Source: Manihot esculenta (Eukaryota > Streptophyta > Magnoliopsida > Malpighiales > Euphorbiaceae). Taken from it: a stretch of DNA of 64,000 bases. The stretch is from assembly GCF_001659605.2 (NCBI RefSeq), contig NC_035168.2, positions 11,838,762 to 11,902,761 on the forward strand, read 5' to 3'. The position numbers and the translations under genes were made by a program. Positions 12,488 through 25,023 of the stretch are shown here, piece by piece; positions within the stretch are counted from its first letter, which is position 1, and every line of letters begins with the position of its first letter. Below the pieces are notes generated by a model that worked only from the letters and a program-made list of their open reading frames with translations, was not told the origin of the DNA and ran no database searches.

Positions 12488-13995
12488 ATGATTTGTCCAA
12501 ATCAACTAGGCAAATCAACAAATTGACCAGAGGACTGCATGAAAAACCGGAATTGCTCAGACTTGCATAAACAGTTATCAGACAGTGATTTGCCCAGAAC
12601 GATTTGCTCAAATTAACTAGCAAATTGATAGATTGCACAGAAACAGTAGCAGGCGGTAAAATTTCATATTTAAAAATTTAGAGACCTGGTCATCACATTA
12701 AAGACGCGAGACCCATGCCAGAATCTCCTCAAATATGCAGCACAAAGACTTTCTTAAACCAAGAACTTCTATTCATGAAGAAACCCATTTAAGGAAGGAA
12801 TCCAAAATCAAATCAAAGGAGAATTCCATTCCAAAAAGGGTTGCTGCTAGGATTTCAATACCTATTTAAACATAGCATTAAAGGCAGCAGGGGGGTATCT
12901 AAGCACACACCCGATTCTAGACACAACAGCGAATCACCATTCTCATCTCTTTTCTCTTTTGTTTCTTCTTTGTAAGCCATGAGTGGCTAAAAACTCTATC
13001 TCTAGTTGAAGTTAGGAAAAAATTTCAATTTCTATATGAATTGGGAGATCCAAACTCAATTGTTAATATTTTATTCTTTAATATTTATGCAAATTATGTT
13101 CTTCATCTAATTATTACTATGTCATTGGATCAATAGGGCCCATTATTCTTGATTTCAAAGTAGTACATTGTTAGTTTGAATGCTTGAAGTCCCTAATTGC
13201 TTAGGTTATTCAAATACAAGTAACAATTAATATAACAACTAGATGATTTGTCCAAATCAACTAGGCAAATCAACAAATTGACCAAAGGATTGCATGAAAA
13301 ACCGGAACTGCTCAGACTTGCATAAACAGTTATTAGACAGTGATTTGCCCAGAACGATTTGCTCAAATTAACTAGCAAATTGATAGATTGCACAGAAACA
13401 GTAGCAGGTGGTAAAATTCCATATTTAAAAATTTAGAGACCTGGTCATCACATTAAAGACGCGAGACCCATGCTAAAATCTCCTCAAACATGCGGCACAA
13501 AGACTTTCTTAAACCAAGAACTTCTATTCATGAAGAAACTCATCTAAGGAAGGAATCCAAAATCAAATCAAAGGAGAATTCCATTCCAAAAATGGTTGCT
13601 GCTAGGATTTCAATACCTATTTAAACATAGCATTGAAGGCAGCAGGGGGTATCTGAGCACACACTCGATTCTGGACACAACAGCGAATCACCCTTCTCAT
13701 CTCTTTTCTCTTTTGTTTCTTCTTTGTAAGCCATGAGTGGCTAAAAACTCTATCTCTAGTTGAAGTTAGGGAAAAATTTCAGTTTCTATATGAATTGGGA
13801 GATCCAAACTCCATTGTTAATATTTTATTCTTTAATATTTATGCAAATTCTGTTCTTCATCTAATTATTATTTTGTCATTGGATCAATAGAGCCCGTTAT
13901 TCTTGATTTCAAAATAGTACATTGTTAGTTTGAATACTTGAAGTCCTTAATTACTTAGGTTATTCAAACACAAGTAACAATTAGTATAACAACTA
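12488..13995. repeat. 755-bp direct tandem duplication
   Basis: Unit 1 (12,488-13,242) and unit 2 (13,243 to about 13,995) match throughout with a few percent of substitutions by eye. Landmarks are CATGAAAAACCGGAA, GACGCGAGACCCATGC and GTAAGCCATGAGTGGC. The flanks, including the text near 14,440 (CCCTGTGAATTCGATCC), resemble a degraded LTR retroelement, so this may be a duplication inside an old LTR. No coding potential is evident. Confidence 0.8.
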
Positions 13996-14946
13996 AGAAG
14001 TTGCATAATCCAACTCAAACTCACCTAGCGGCTGGTCAGTTAGAATTAGATCTCTTTATTACTTAAAGCAATTGACAGTTGATAAGTAAAAATTCTAAGG
14101 ACGTTCTTTGGATGATTTATTAGCTAGTGATTAATTAGTGAATATTTTCTAATTAATCTAAATCTAAGGAGATATTTGGTTATGTGGAGCGTCTTCCATA
14201 ACCAAAGTTAATTTATTGAGATGAATAAAAATATTCAAGTATCGATGATCAATTTCCAAACTGAAATGGATCCTACACTTCAATTAGAGCTTGTTCTCAT
14301 TGATTTGTTCTTCTTTTAATTATTATTTTCTTACATTGCTTTAATTTTTATTTTAGTTCATTATCAAAATCCCTCCCTTATTTTATTATTATTGCTTATT
14401 TGTCCAAGTCATTGTTTAGAAAGTCACGGTGTCAATTCCCTGTGAATTCGATCCTATTACCACTATACGTAATTTTTAATTATTGATATTTTAATAGATT
14501 ATTTTTTGTGACTTCGACACCATCATTAAGTTAAATGAAATGTTATCAAATTACAATATATTTAAAATAAATTTTCATAGCATATTTTAACTTAACATAA
14601 AATAACTTAAACTATAATTGTATATCATTTTAGCTATTATAATACCCATAAACTATTAACAATAGTATAACTATATATAGAGGTCATAGTTAAATTATAC
14701 TATAACATCAATGTCTCTTTTCATGCATATGCAGTTCAACATTAAGTCTCTCTTTCCATAATTAAACAACATTAGAAGCTATAAGGTCTCATTGCAATTA
14801 ATTTATACAATTAATCTTTATTGTTCTATTGCTAAACCTACAACAATAAGTATCATATCCTCTTGAAACTCTAAATTATATTGAGCCAATCAACCAATTT
14901 AATTAAGGCACAATGAAATATTATGCCACTCTTCATGTGTTGTATC
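13996..14946. other. Intergenic DNA, probable retroelement remnant
   Basis: No gene was recognised. Text near 14,430-14,530 resembles the 3' end of a long plant LTR, but no primer site or second LTR could be identified. Confidence 0.35.
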
Positions 14947-14954
14947 TATATATA
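14947..14954 (+). promoter_or_regulatory. TATA box upstream of the small broken gene
   Basis: TATATATA sits about 100 bp before ATG 15,052, followed by a CT-rich leader (CTTTCTTTTTCTTT). This is a typical plant core promoter and 5' UTR arrangement. Confidence 0.4.
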
Positions 14955-15051
14955 GTTGTAAACATAACCTATACAAGGACATGCTTAACTCACAAAAGCA
15001 TACCTTTCTTTTTCTTTAAGAATATTTTCACTATTCTTCGTTTCTTCTACA

Positions 15052-15326
15052 ATGGCAAGTACTCCAATGAAGAAAATCGAAAATAAGTGGACTATGCCAA
15101 CTTTACCTGCCACTTTAGAGACATATCAACATACAAGAGGTCACCATATTGATTTGAAAGGGAAATGAAATAGCTAATCTGGAGGATATTGAACTTATAC
15201 AGGGAAGATAATATTAAAGCCATGATGTTATAAGATTATCCTTTTATGAATATGTATGAAATAATGGTGAAAATCATTGAAATGGACAAGAAAGAGGCTG
15301 CAAAAGATGATTCTTCTGAATTTTGA
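15052..15326 (+). pseudogene. Small unrecognised gene, frame-broken
   Basis: The product is not recognised. ATG 15,052 opens a 38-codon frame starting MASTPMKKIENKWTMPTLPA and ending at TGA 15,166-15,168. Readable coding-like text continues in the other frames: NEIANLEDIELIQGR just after the stop, then EDNIKAMML and, after another stop, MNMYEIMVKIIEMDKKEAAK to about 15,326. This looks like a roughly 90-codon polar, Lys/Glu-rich protein interrupted by two frame changes and one stop. A TATA box and CT-rich leader lie upstream. Alternatives are a genuine 38-residue peptide gene or chance. No domain, signal peptide or membrane segment is visible. Confidence 0.3.
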
Positions 15327-16771
15327 TATATTATAGTGATCCTTATATATCTAATCATAGAATGTCTTTTTGTTACTTTTTTTTCCTTGATGAAGGTTGT
15401 CTGCAAGCATTTAATATAATCTCATATTAGATCAGCTATGTTCTAAGATGCTTGCCTTTTTGTTCATTATCTACAACACTATAATTCTTTTTGTTTAGTA
15501 CTTAATGAAACAGTAATGGTAGACTATTTCAATGAGATATTTGCTTTTGACTTTATTATTTTACGGTGTGATATAGTTGGTATTTGATTAAATATGTTAG
15601 ACATTGCATAAATAAGTTCATCTTGAAAATTTTCAAATATACTATCGTAGTTGTTTTTCATTATCAAGGAGAATAACAGCTAACTTCGATTGATATTGTT
15701 AATTGAAGTAATTACCAATATGTTTACCTAAATTTGTAAATTTACAACTTAAAAAGGCTTGGCATAGGTTTTTCTTATCTATTCTTATTTTTTCCATCAA
15801 ATCTAAAGTTTAAATCAGCTAGACTTTTATATTCTAATCATATTTTTATGAGCATTGCATGAATCGTTTTTTCTCTATTGATATTAGAAGAATGAATTGA
15901 ATAAAAAAAATTTTTTTCCATAATCATGTTTATGATTAGTGATAAATTGACATGATTTCATGTTTATAGCTTAATATCATTTTTTGAAAGCAAATGTTTA
16001 TAATATTATCTAACTAAATATAAATTTAGAACACATCAATTTATTTACTTAACAATTGATGGGCAAAAAAGAAATGCAATAAATATTATTTTTCCATCAA
16101 TATTTATTCTTCATTAATGAACAAAAACTTATATACATTCCAATAAATAAAGCAACAAGCATTTGATTGGCATTTGTATTAACAGATTCATTTTCTTCCT
16201 CAATCATGCACCGGACATTGTTACATTTATATAAGATTATAAAGGTTTTTCATTAAAGGATGGACTTGCATTCTTCTTTGAATCAAAGTAACTCTTGTAT
16301 GCTTTAATAGTCTATTCTTTTGTATCGTAAGATTTATTGTTCTTCCTTTACCCTTGTCAATATTTAAACCGATAAATATGAGATGAGGTGAAGAAAAGTA
16401 TAAAATGGAGGATAAAAATATATGAAGACGAAGGAAAGTGACAAAAAAAAAAAACAAAATGGGTAGTCTCTGGCTTCTTTTGGAAATTTGAGATGGTAAA
16501 GATAATGGGAGGTGAAGAGAAATATAAAAGGGAGGATGAATATGAAAGATGAAAGAAATTGAAAAAAAAAAAGGGGAAAAAGATGAAATTAAAGGGAAAA
16601 AAGACAAAAGGAGATGAAGATTTCAGGGAAGGGAAATGAAAAAACTCTAGGTAGAAAATGAAGGGAAAAAAAAAAAGAAGAGATGAAGATTTAAGATGTC
16701 CTTGAGAAAAAAACAAATTCTTTAACAAGCAAGAAAAGGTAGAAGATGAAGCGGAATATTAGATGAGAAAA
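15327..16771. other. Intergenic DNA ending in a purine-rich tract
   Basis: No gene is supported. From about 16,390 to 16,770 the plus strand is almost pure A/G, which creates long Ser/Phe/Leu-rich minus-strand frames. These are low-complexity artefacts. Confidence 0.6.
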
Positions 16772-17357
16772 GATAAATTACACTTTAGTCTCTAAGTTAT
16801 ATTATAATTAACATGTCAATTTCTGTATTTTTAAAATTGAATATTTAAACCCCTTTATTTTTATTCCGTCTAAATGCAAAGTACTGACCCTCCGTCCATT
16901 TCTCTGTTAGTTTAAAGATAAATAGCTGATTAAACCACTAAAAAAAATTTTTTTTTTCTTTCCACAATACTTTTATTGCACCGACAACACAAAAAAAACT
17001 TTTATATCTAAAAATCTAAATTTTCCTTCTTCCTTACTCATTCTGCATTTATTATTGAGTACCAACTTGTCATTCACCATCACAGGAGAGAATGAGAAAG
17101 AAAAAAGGAGAATTTGAGTTTTTAGATATAAAAGTTTCTTTTATATATGTTGTATGATCCAATAAGGGTATTGTGGAAAGAAAAAATAATTTTCAAATAT
17201 TTAATCAGTCATTTATCTTTGAACTAATAGAGAAATGGATAAAGGTACTATGCATTTGGACGGAATGAGAATAGAAGAGTTTAAGTATTCGATTTTAAAA
17301 ATATAAAAATTAATCCGTTAATTATGGTATAATTCAGAAATTAAAGTGTAATTTACC
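16772..17357. mobile_element. Foldback MITE, about 586 bp
   Basis: The left end (TAAATTACACTTTAG, then AATTAACATGTCAATTT and CCGTCTAAATGCAAAGTA) reappears inverted at the right end (GGACGGAATGAGAA, TTAATTATGGTATAATT, TTAAAGTGTAATTTACC). The inverted arms are each roughly 200 bp, and inner parts such as TATATCTAAAAA also pair. There is no ORF. The flanks show no clean target duplication, so the superfamily is not fixed; a Mutator-type foldback is a reasonable guess. Confidence 0.75.
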
Positions 17358-18734
17358 TAATAAAAAGTAAAAAAATATAATAATGAGATATAAAGCAGTT
17401 GGCATGTAAAACTCAATTTTAAAAATCGTAACCCTTAATAGATGATAGGAAATATGATATTTAAATTTTAAATTCTATATAATATTTTAGAAAAAATTTT
17501 AAAAGGATAATATTATAAAAATACTTCAAATAAATTACTTAAATAACTTCATCGAGCCACATCAATGTGGATCAACTTGATAAATCAATCATGACCCATG
17601 TATCATTCAACCTAAACACATCGTCAAAGAGTGCTTTTTCGAGAAAAAAAAAATATTTTAGATGTTAAAAAAATAATTTTATTATTTTGATAGTTTTTAT
17701 TATTAAATTATAACAAAATAATTTTAAATTATTTTCTAATATTTTTTAAATAATATTATAAGAAAATGTTTTTGTCCACCGCAGCTTTAACAACAGTACC
17801 AAATAGGCCCTATATAGTATAAAATCAAATGTCTGAATCCATACGCAAAATATTCAAACTCGTCCCAATAAGATGGGAAGGGTTATCCATAAAACCTCTC
17901 GCCTGCCGTTACCAAACCGGTTTTTTCTTTTTTTTTTTTCCATAAAAGAAAAAATATTAAAATAAATTTTAATAATCGGATATGATCAGAACTAAAACCA
18001 AACCAAAACTGAAAGTAAACCTTAAGGGCTCCGATCCCCCAAAACCTTAATCTGGAACAGTCGATAATGACGATTCCAATCCTTGAATGATTCAAGAGTG
18101 CATCAGCAAAGGCAACCTCTGTGTGTGTGTCTGTGTGTTAAATAAATGAACGGCAACTCTAAAATTGTGAATGAATATGAATCACTATATAACTTGTTAT
18201 TTGGTTATTCTTTTGGAGGCTGGATGACCATCCCACACTAGTAAATAAAACATCTTTTACAATCTGCTGATTGGAAGAAAAATACCTAACAAAGGGAAAC
18301 TATAACAAAAACAACATACTTGACAAGAACCAGCAATTTGCTGGATATCAGACAAGTGGGGGAAAAAAAAAACAAAAGACAAAATAGTTGGGTAGGGTAG
18401 GGAATTAAAAAGGGATAAAGAAAAAAGGTTGATTCTTTTTGTGTATCAGTGTGTCACCGGAGACACATGATATAGTAATTCTGTGTATACCCCACTATCT
18501 GATTTTACATCTTAATCAAATTCCAAGAAAGAAAAACCTATACCATAGAAAAACTCAAAGCTTCAAACCTTACACAGAATTCTTTCCGACTGCATTCTAC
18601 GATAAATTCATCAAAACAGCCAAACCCATCAGCTCTAATCAAGTTCTCATATAAACTGCAAACATCTGAGCAAGGAAACCATAAAAATTTCACTTAATCA
18701 CATATGCTTCTCCTACATTCACATCATGATTATC
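17358..18734. other. Intergenic DNA and 3' UTR side of the RNA-binding protein gene
   Basis: The part just below 18,735 should be the 3' UTR of the minus-strand gene; its poly(A) site could not be placed. The rest (17.4-18.1 kb) is AT-rich with no gene. Short frames at 17,883-18,095 and 18,439-18,654 are not supported. Confidence 0.5.
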
Positions 18735-21700
18735 CTAAGCAGCAATTCCTGCAACAAACAAAAACAGAAGATTGTAATATTGTCGACAACAATAAATTAG
18801 AATAGCATATTAGCTCCCCAACTCTTTATTGTATTTGGACAAATGGCTTTGAAATTGGAAGATTTTGATAGATGCTATATGAGTTTTCTACAATTAATAA
18901 GATTCATGAATCTTAAGAGTTTAAATAATGTGCTCACTTCCATTCAAACATTTAAAACTAAAATAATATTCATATCCAAATCCATTCATTTGAAATTCTT
19001 CCACCCAGATATGCAAGTAAAAAACAATGAATAGATAGAAGCTCAGTGCGTCTCCATTTGTAACTCGCAGATGATCGTTTTTTAAGTCCTACAAGTGTCA
19101 ATGACGCATTCATCTATTGCCTAATTTTCTAGATTTCAACAGAAATGAAAATCCAGTTCACTAATTGAAATTAATGTGCAGGTCAGACAATATATTGAGT
19201 CTCCATCTCCCCAGAAAAAGTAAAATAAAATAAATAAATAGCTATTGCTAAGGACAGAATGGATGAAGGACGCTTTTGATATGACAAAAAAGAAAAAATC
19301 CAACAAAGAGCATCCCTAATGCATGAGGTCCGCCACATTGCACGGGTAGAAACACTCCTGTACAGTTTTACATATACCACAACCCAGCTTAACGTGCATA
19401 CCCATGCAATTATCAACTAAAACACTTCCAAAATCTCTTAAGTGATTCACTTTCATGTGTCAAGCTTGACACAACTGATAGCATAGCAAGCAACAGATTG
19501 GTACATTTTAAAGCCCAAATATTAGTTAGCAAAGGGAATAGCAAACCAGTTTACTAATATAGAGGTCAAAGGACACACAATTGAAACAAGTACTAGAATT
19601 GCCCAAAAAAAAAAAAAAAAGAAAACGGAAAAAAATAGCTGGACTCAAATGATCGTCTTTTTTTTTTAGATTAGTGGATTGGGGGTGGTGGGGTAATTTC
19701 TCCTAAGTTAAAAGAAGTTAAAAAGAATAAAGAGAAGGCAAAATTACCTCTATTTGCTTGTCTATTGGCAACATTGTAACTGCCAAAATAACTAGCAGAC
19801 TTATTAGTCACAGTATCTGTAGCTGCATTTCCAAGACCAAATCCAAATGAGCCAGAACCCTCTTGCTCTAAAGGTGAAGATCGCCATGCAGAATCCCCAT
19901 ATGACAAGCCATTGTCAAAAATGCTTGCATAAGAACCATCATAATCATCATGTGATGCAGCATGAGATGATACTGGCGCAACACTTGCCCCATTGCTTCT
20001 TCCATACCCTACCCCTCCAAGACCAACATTGAAATCTCCCCAGTTGTAACTAAGACTGCTACCATTATAAGCAGAGCCAGCACCTCCACCCTGTTCAGGC
20101 TTAACTGAGGAATCCCAGAGTCCACCAATACTGCCAGAAGAACCCATTCCAGAGTTTCCAGTTCCTGAGCCCATAAAAGTACTAGAATTTGAGTTTGAAG
20201 GATGATTAATGCTTCCATTACCCCACAAAGTTCGAGCTGTCGAACTTAAAGCAGAACTATTTCCACCAACGACTCCATTATATCCAATGGGGCTATGATA
20301 CCTGCTTGAATTTCCACTATAGGAAGGACTCAGTCTCCCATAGCCAAGGTTAAGGTTTGAAAAACTAGGACTCAAACCCTGCTCAAAATTCAGCCCCATC
20401 CCAAAACCAGGACCAAATGGAGAAACGTTATTCTGGCCAACTATAGCAGGGCTAAACCTACCATCCATTCTAACACCAAGTCCTCCAGTAGAACTTGGAT
20501 TATATCCCTGAGTCTGAGTGTAACCATTCAGAAAGCTACCAACTCTATTTGGAGCGTAATTATGCCCACTTAACTGGCTCCGAGTTGGCCCTGGTGATAG
20601 TTCTTTGGGGACAGCCCGCTTGACCTCAACCATTTTACCATTGAGTTCATGAAAGGTTTTGTGCAACACTTTATCCACCGCTTCCTCTGAATCATAAGTA
20701 ATAAATCCAAAACCTCTCGGCCTTTGAGTGTTATGGTCATACATAACTACAACATCTGTAATTATCCCAAACTGATCAAAATACTTCTTAAAGTCAGTCT
20801 CTGTTACCGTAGATGCCAAACCTCCTACAAATATCTTCTTTGTACGAGCTGGACCAGGTGAACCATGTACACTGTTGCTGCTGTTTCTATTAACAATGTT
20901 TTGGTCCTCCTTAGGAACTGCCTTCTTTGCTTCAACCTGAGAATCAAACACTTAATAATGAAAAATCAACAACCAATAAGCAAGCATTGATCCTGAAAAT
21001 TGAGAAACTGGAACAAAGTCCATGTCTGCTCAGCCTTTTCTCATGTACACTAAAATAATTTTTCTTTAATGGAGATTACAGAGCTGAATGGTGATGTAGC
21101 TTCAGGTTAGATGAGAAGTGCCAGAGTAATAAAAACTTCATATTTTATTTCGCAAATTTATCAACAATTTTTAACATGAACAATGTAGCACCAACAGTTT
21201 TGGCATTAAGACTTGGTGAAATTGAACTTTATCACGTTGCATGTGCTGATAACTTGTAAAAGGCAGCATATGGTCTTCCAGCAGCTCAATAACTAATCAA
21301 GTGATCCACGAGGCAGTGAACATTAATGTTTTAATTCTCGAGAAGATAAAAGCTGCAGGCAGCAAATCAAAATTATGGTATCCAATACCATATCTGATGA
21401 ACATTTCCTTATCTATCTTTCCCTTCCTAGATTTTCAAACAGATTTAATTGCAGTCTCCATTAGCATCATTCTACTGAATATTGATTGAGATTAATTAGC
21501 CTCTTTTGTTGATAGATAACTACACCTTCCAATTAAATTGACCATTGAAGAAGCCACTTCTAACATCAAATAGCAAAGGTACTTTTCTTCTAAACAAGAT
21601 CGTTCAATTCTAAAAATAGAACCCCATTCTATCACCAAATTTCTGATTTCTGGTTAGTGTTTAGAATTGCCAAATTATGAGCTTTGATATTGATAATGCT

Positions 21701-22232
21701 ATGATTACTGCCAGCATCTCAGGAACTAATCCCCTGCTGAAAACTACTGAAAATATAAAGGTCTTCATACATTTGAATTATCCAAGAGTGACGTGTAGAC
21801 GATACAATGTCTTTACCGACCCCACAAGGAAAATAAAATGAATTTGATAATTCCATCTATTACCTGATATTTTTCATCCCATTTTACACCATAACCATAT
21901 GATTCTCCTCCAAAATTTATTACCTCTCCAAAAGTGAAATAATTGGAGGAGAGGGAAACAACATTGATCCAAATATGAATTATTGAGAGAACTTAAACGT
22001 CAAAACTTACATTTCTGCCATATATCATATGCTTTTCCATCACAACTCTCTCAGCAACGGCAGGGTCTGCAAAAACAACAAAACCGAAGCCACGGGCACG
22101 ACCAGTAGCCCGATCCTTCATTATCACAGCCTCCACGACTTCGCCAAAAGCCTGGAAATACTCCCTAAGACGGTCTTCATTTGTGTCCCATGAAAGCCCA
22201 CCAATGAATAGCTTTCCAAGCTCCATTTCCAT
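18735..22232 (-). CDS. hnRNP-like RNA-binding protein with two RRMs, three coding exons, 474 aa
   Basis: This is a plant heterogeneous nuclear ribonucleoprotein of the hnRNP A/B (RNP1-like) type, which binds RNA in the nucleus and may shuttle. Exon 1 is 22,232-22,011, exon 2 20,936-19,748 and exon 3 18,748-18,735. Introns 22,010-20,937 and 19,747-18,749 have GT...AG ends (GTAAGT/TTCTCAG and GTAATT/GTTGCAG). The coding sum is 1,425 nt, exactly 475 codons including TAG. RRM1 has RNP2 KLFIGG (residues 7-12) and RNP1 RGFGFVVF (47-54). RRM2 has KIFVGG (108-113) and RGFGFITY (148-155). Residues from about 190 onward are Gly/Ser/Asn-rich low complexity, usual for this family. The start MEMELGKLFIGG is chosen because RRM1 follows at once and an acceptor-like TTTGCAG lies just upstream. 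The last exon codes only the final residues IAA and part of a Gly. Retention of intron 2 would give another C-terminus. The gene appears intact. Confidence 0.93.
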
Positions 22233-22850
22233 TTCTGCAAATAAATCCCACCAAGAAAATCCCAACAAACGAAACTAACATCCGATCAAAAAATGAAAAA
22301 ATAAAACACCATTCTAGCAGCGTACAAACCAAACACCAGATCTAAATTGTAACACAGAATTGGATGCAAGCAGAATAAGGACAAGCCCAGTATTCACAGG
22401 CATGATATATTTCAGAATACATAGCATATGGTGTTGTGTTGATAAAAACTATCAGATACGTAATACCAAAATGCGGATTAAACAAAGAGAACAACAATAC
22501 CTCGTCAAAAGGAATAAAACAAAGCTTGGATATTTACAGGTGTTTACGAAATGGGTACTCTTGGATCAATCCTAAAGCATAGAGACCTTTCACCGATCAA
22601 ATATGGATCAACCAGCAACCATGGATTCCTAAGGAACAAGAAGAAGAATATCGAAATTGGCAAGGAATGAAAATAGGATTCAAAACCCAGAAGTTATATA
22701 ACAAAATCTAAAAGTAAAGCTTTTATGATGGAAATTTTACCAAAGAAAAAGGAAAACTGAGACAATCTACGATCTGAGAGGAGGCATAACAAGAAGAGAG
22801 GGCAAGAAAGGCCCTCTTTTTCTGCTCTCTCCCTCTCTCTCTATATGCAA
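22233..22850 (-). other. Probable 5' UTR with an intron of the RNA-binding protein gene
   Basis: On the minus strand a donor-like CTTTG/GTAAAATT occurs near 22,742 and an acceptor TTATTTGCAG lies directly before the start codon (about 22,235). A leader exon of CT-rich sequence (about 22,742-22,850) spliced to the coding exon fits the usual layout of this gene family. It is inferred only from splice signals. Confidence 0.45.
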
Positions 22851-22943
22851 TTACTGCAAATGATTCAATTGGATACTTATACAAGGCCTAAAGATTTTAT
22901 GTATGAGAGGAAGGAGATAGGGATGTAAGAGAGAAGAAATGGA

Positions 22944-22959
22944 TATATATAAAGCGATA

Positions 22960-22992
<33 letters not shown>
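22944..22992 (-). promoter_or_regulatory. Core promoter: TATA box next to a GA/CT repeat
   Basis: TATATATA at 22,944-22,951 lies about 90-100 bp above the inferred leader exon on the minus strand. Immediately upstream (22,957-22,992) is a GAGAGA tract, which reads CTCTCT on the gene strand, a common plant promoter motif and a microsatellite. Confidence 0.5.
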
Positions 22993-23518
22993 GTTTGGCT
23001 GTCCTCTCCCCTCGTGTAAGAATAACAAAGTTACGAGACGATGTAATGGAAGATGGTGACTTTCCAAGTTTGAGCTTTTTTTTTTTTTTTTTAAATAATT
23101 ATAATTATAAAGACAAATTATAATTTAGTCACTTAATTTATTAAATTAGTATATATATTTTTAAAAATTAATTATTTAATTTTTATAATTTTAAAAGCTA
23201 ATAAATTAGTGTTTCCTATGAAAAGATATAGTAAGCTCACTATTATTATTTTATTATTTTTAAAAGATTAATTTATTAAATATATTTAAAATAGATTGAT
23301 TTATAAGATTATATTCAATTATAAGAACTAATATGTAAACGAACAACAAATTTTGCCTTATTCCTATCAGCAAAAAATTGTTATTTAAAAAAAAAATAAT
23401 TAGTTTCTAAAAATATAGATGTGTAAGTTTAATGGCATAAAAGATTAAAAATTGATTAAATAACATCACTTTTATATTTAAATGGAGTTATAGGCAACAG
23501 AAAGAAAGGTTATGGATT
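22993..23518. other. AT-rich intergenic DNA
   Basis: No gene. It contains long A/T runs and a T18-type tract near 23,078; nothing else can be supported. Confidence 0.5.
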
Positions 23519-23664
23519 CTAATAAGCGGGGGCGGAGGGAAGATACGGTAAGGGGCACGTGCTGTATCGGCGACCAGAAAATGCTTTGAAGGGGATAAGG
23601 TGCCGCAGCGGTGCCGCCGGTGCCCTACCAAAGGGAAGGTCCTGACTCTACCACTACTAATAAG
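23519..23664. mobile_element. hAT-type MITE, 130 bp, with 8-bp target duplication
   Basis: The element is 23,527-23,656, flanked by CTAATAAG at 23,519-23,526 and 23,657-23,664. Its ends, GGGGGCGGAGG on the left and TAGTGGTAGAGTCAGGA read from the right, are versions of the plant hAT end motif with a TGGCGGAG core. The GC content is far above the surroundings, and GGGGCACGTGC lies inside. It has no ORF, so it is non-autonomous. Confidence 0.75.
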
Positions 23665-23855
23665 CATAGTAATATGAGATGAAGGAAGAGAAATATCATT
23701 TTCCTAAGGAGGTCGAGAAAAAAAAGTTGTGAAGTTGCAATAGGAGGTAGAGCTGCATAAGAGGGACTATCTTTATTCTCCCATGGGAAAGACTTGGCTC
23801 AATGGACTTCTCCAACTGATTTATGCATTATTTTATTTATGAGTTGATATAAGTG

Positions 23856-23917
23856 CTATCCCATACACACAAAACAGTGTTGGAACCTATCCCATATACA
23901 CAAAACAGTGTTGGAAC
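23856..23917. repeat. 31-bp tandem duplication
   Basis: Units 23,856-23,886 and 23,887-23,917 (CTATCCCATA...TGTTGGAAC) differ at one base. Confidence 0.85.
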
Positions 23918-24850
23918 TGAAGCAAGTCCTAGACATGGAGGATTTTCTCAAGTGCAATCATGAGATCTTGGGCTAAACGTCTCAAGGAATAAACTTAGCT
24001 CTTTGTGAAATTTTGGATTGAAAAAAGATTATCCAAATATGAGAAACTTCATAATGATATTATTGAGAAGCCTATATAAGTAATATAATTGGGCTTATAA
24101 ATTTGTTTAGCTAGTTTGGTCTTTTGGGCCTTGTTTTCAACTTGCTGGTTTTCTTACTTATTTTGGATAAATTGGGCTTGTTAAAAATCAATCTTTGATT
24201 TGTTTATTTGGATTACCTTAATTATGTTTTAAGTTTGTTTGGGTTTGAGTGTGTTTTAGGCTTAATTAGGTTTTATTATCTAAGTAATTTTATCCAAGAA
24301 GTAAGGGAATTTGAAGAGTCCATCATTTAAGTAGCCATCCATTTACTTACTTCATTTAATGCTCTACTATCAATCAAAACTCCATCTACTTCAAGCATTA
24401 AAAGAGTATATGAAGCCATACTATCTTTACGAGAAATAGAAGACAATTTAATTTTATTTGTATTGTAGTCCTTGAGTCGTAATTATATATAGAGGCTATA
24501 GTATTTTGTTTTACCATATTGAATGAAAATCTCAGAATTTCCTTTATTGGGAGAGAGTTTTAGCTCTCTTTTATCTTTATGCACAAAGTGTTATTTGGAT
24601 TATGATTGATTATTCAATTGCTTCTCAAATTCAATTTCTATTTCTTATATTTTTGAACACCTTAATTCGATTGGATTTAAAGGGATTCTTTTTTATCTTC
24701 TTTAAGTTCTTTTGACTTGTGTTCTTATGTATAAGAACAAATTAATTTGATTTTCTTGGTGTTTTAATTTGTTGGTTCGAATTTTAATCAAGAATTCTAA
24801 GATTGTCTGATTGATCTTGAGATTCCGCATCATTTGATATTAGAGATTTG
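23878..24850 (+). repeat. Possible LTR remnant with decayed primer site
   Basis: The stretch could start TGTTGGAA (23,878 or 23,909) and ends CGCATCA at 24,832, followed by TTTGATATTAGAGATTT, a decayed match to the TTGGTATCAGAGC primer site. No second LTR or pol is visible before the viral cluster begins at 25.02 kb. Weak evidence. Confidence 0.35.
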
Positions 24851-25003
24851 GTTTATTAAGTAATTATCTATCCTTCTTTTTTCTGTTATTTCTATCATTT
24901 TTTATTATTGTTTATCTTGTTCTTAGGTTGTTATAACTCAAAGTGGAATTTTTTATCATTAAACAACCTTATGTTTTTTCTTTGAGTATTTGTGTGAATT
25001 ACG

Positions 25004-25023
25004 CATATATATATATATATATA
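25004..25023. repeat. (TA)n microsatellite at the virus/host junction
   Basis: About ten AT dinucleotides end exactly where viral sequence begins. TA-rich repeats are reported as frequent florendovirus integration neighbours (recalled from the literature). Confidence 0.8.

Noticed and set aside
16227..16728. Two overlapping minus-strand frames of 123-126 residues
   Set aside because: Ser/Phe/Pro-rich translations of a purine tract with no domain or promoter context.
19183..19416. 77-residue minus-strand frame in intron 2 of the hnRNP-like gene
   Set aside because: No similarity to the family, and the splice sites on either side account for the gene without it.
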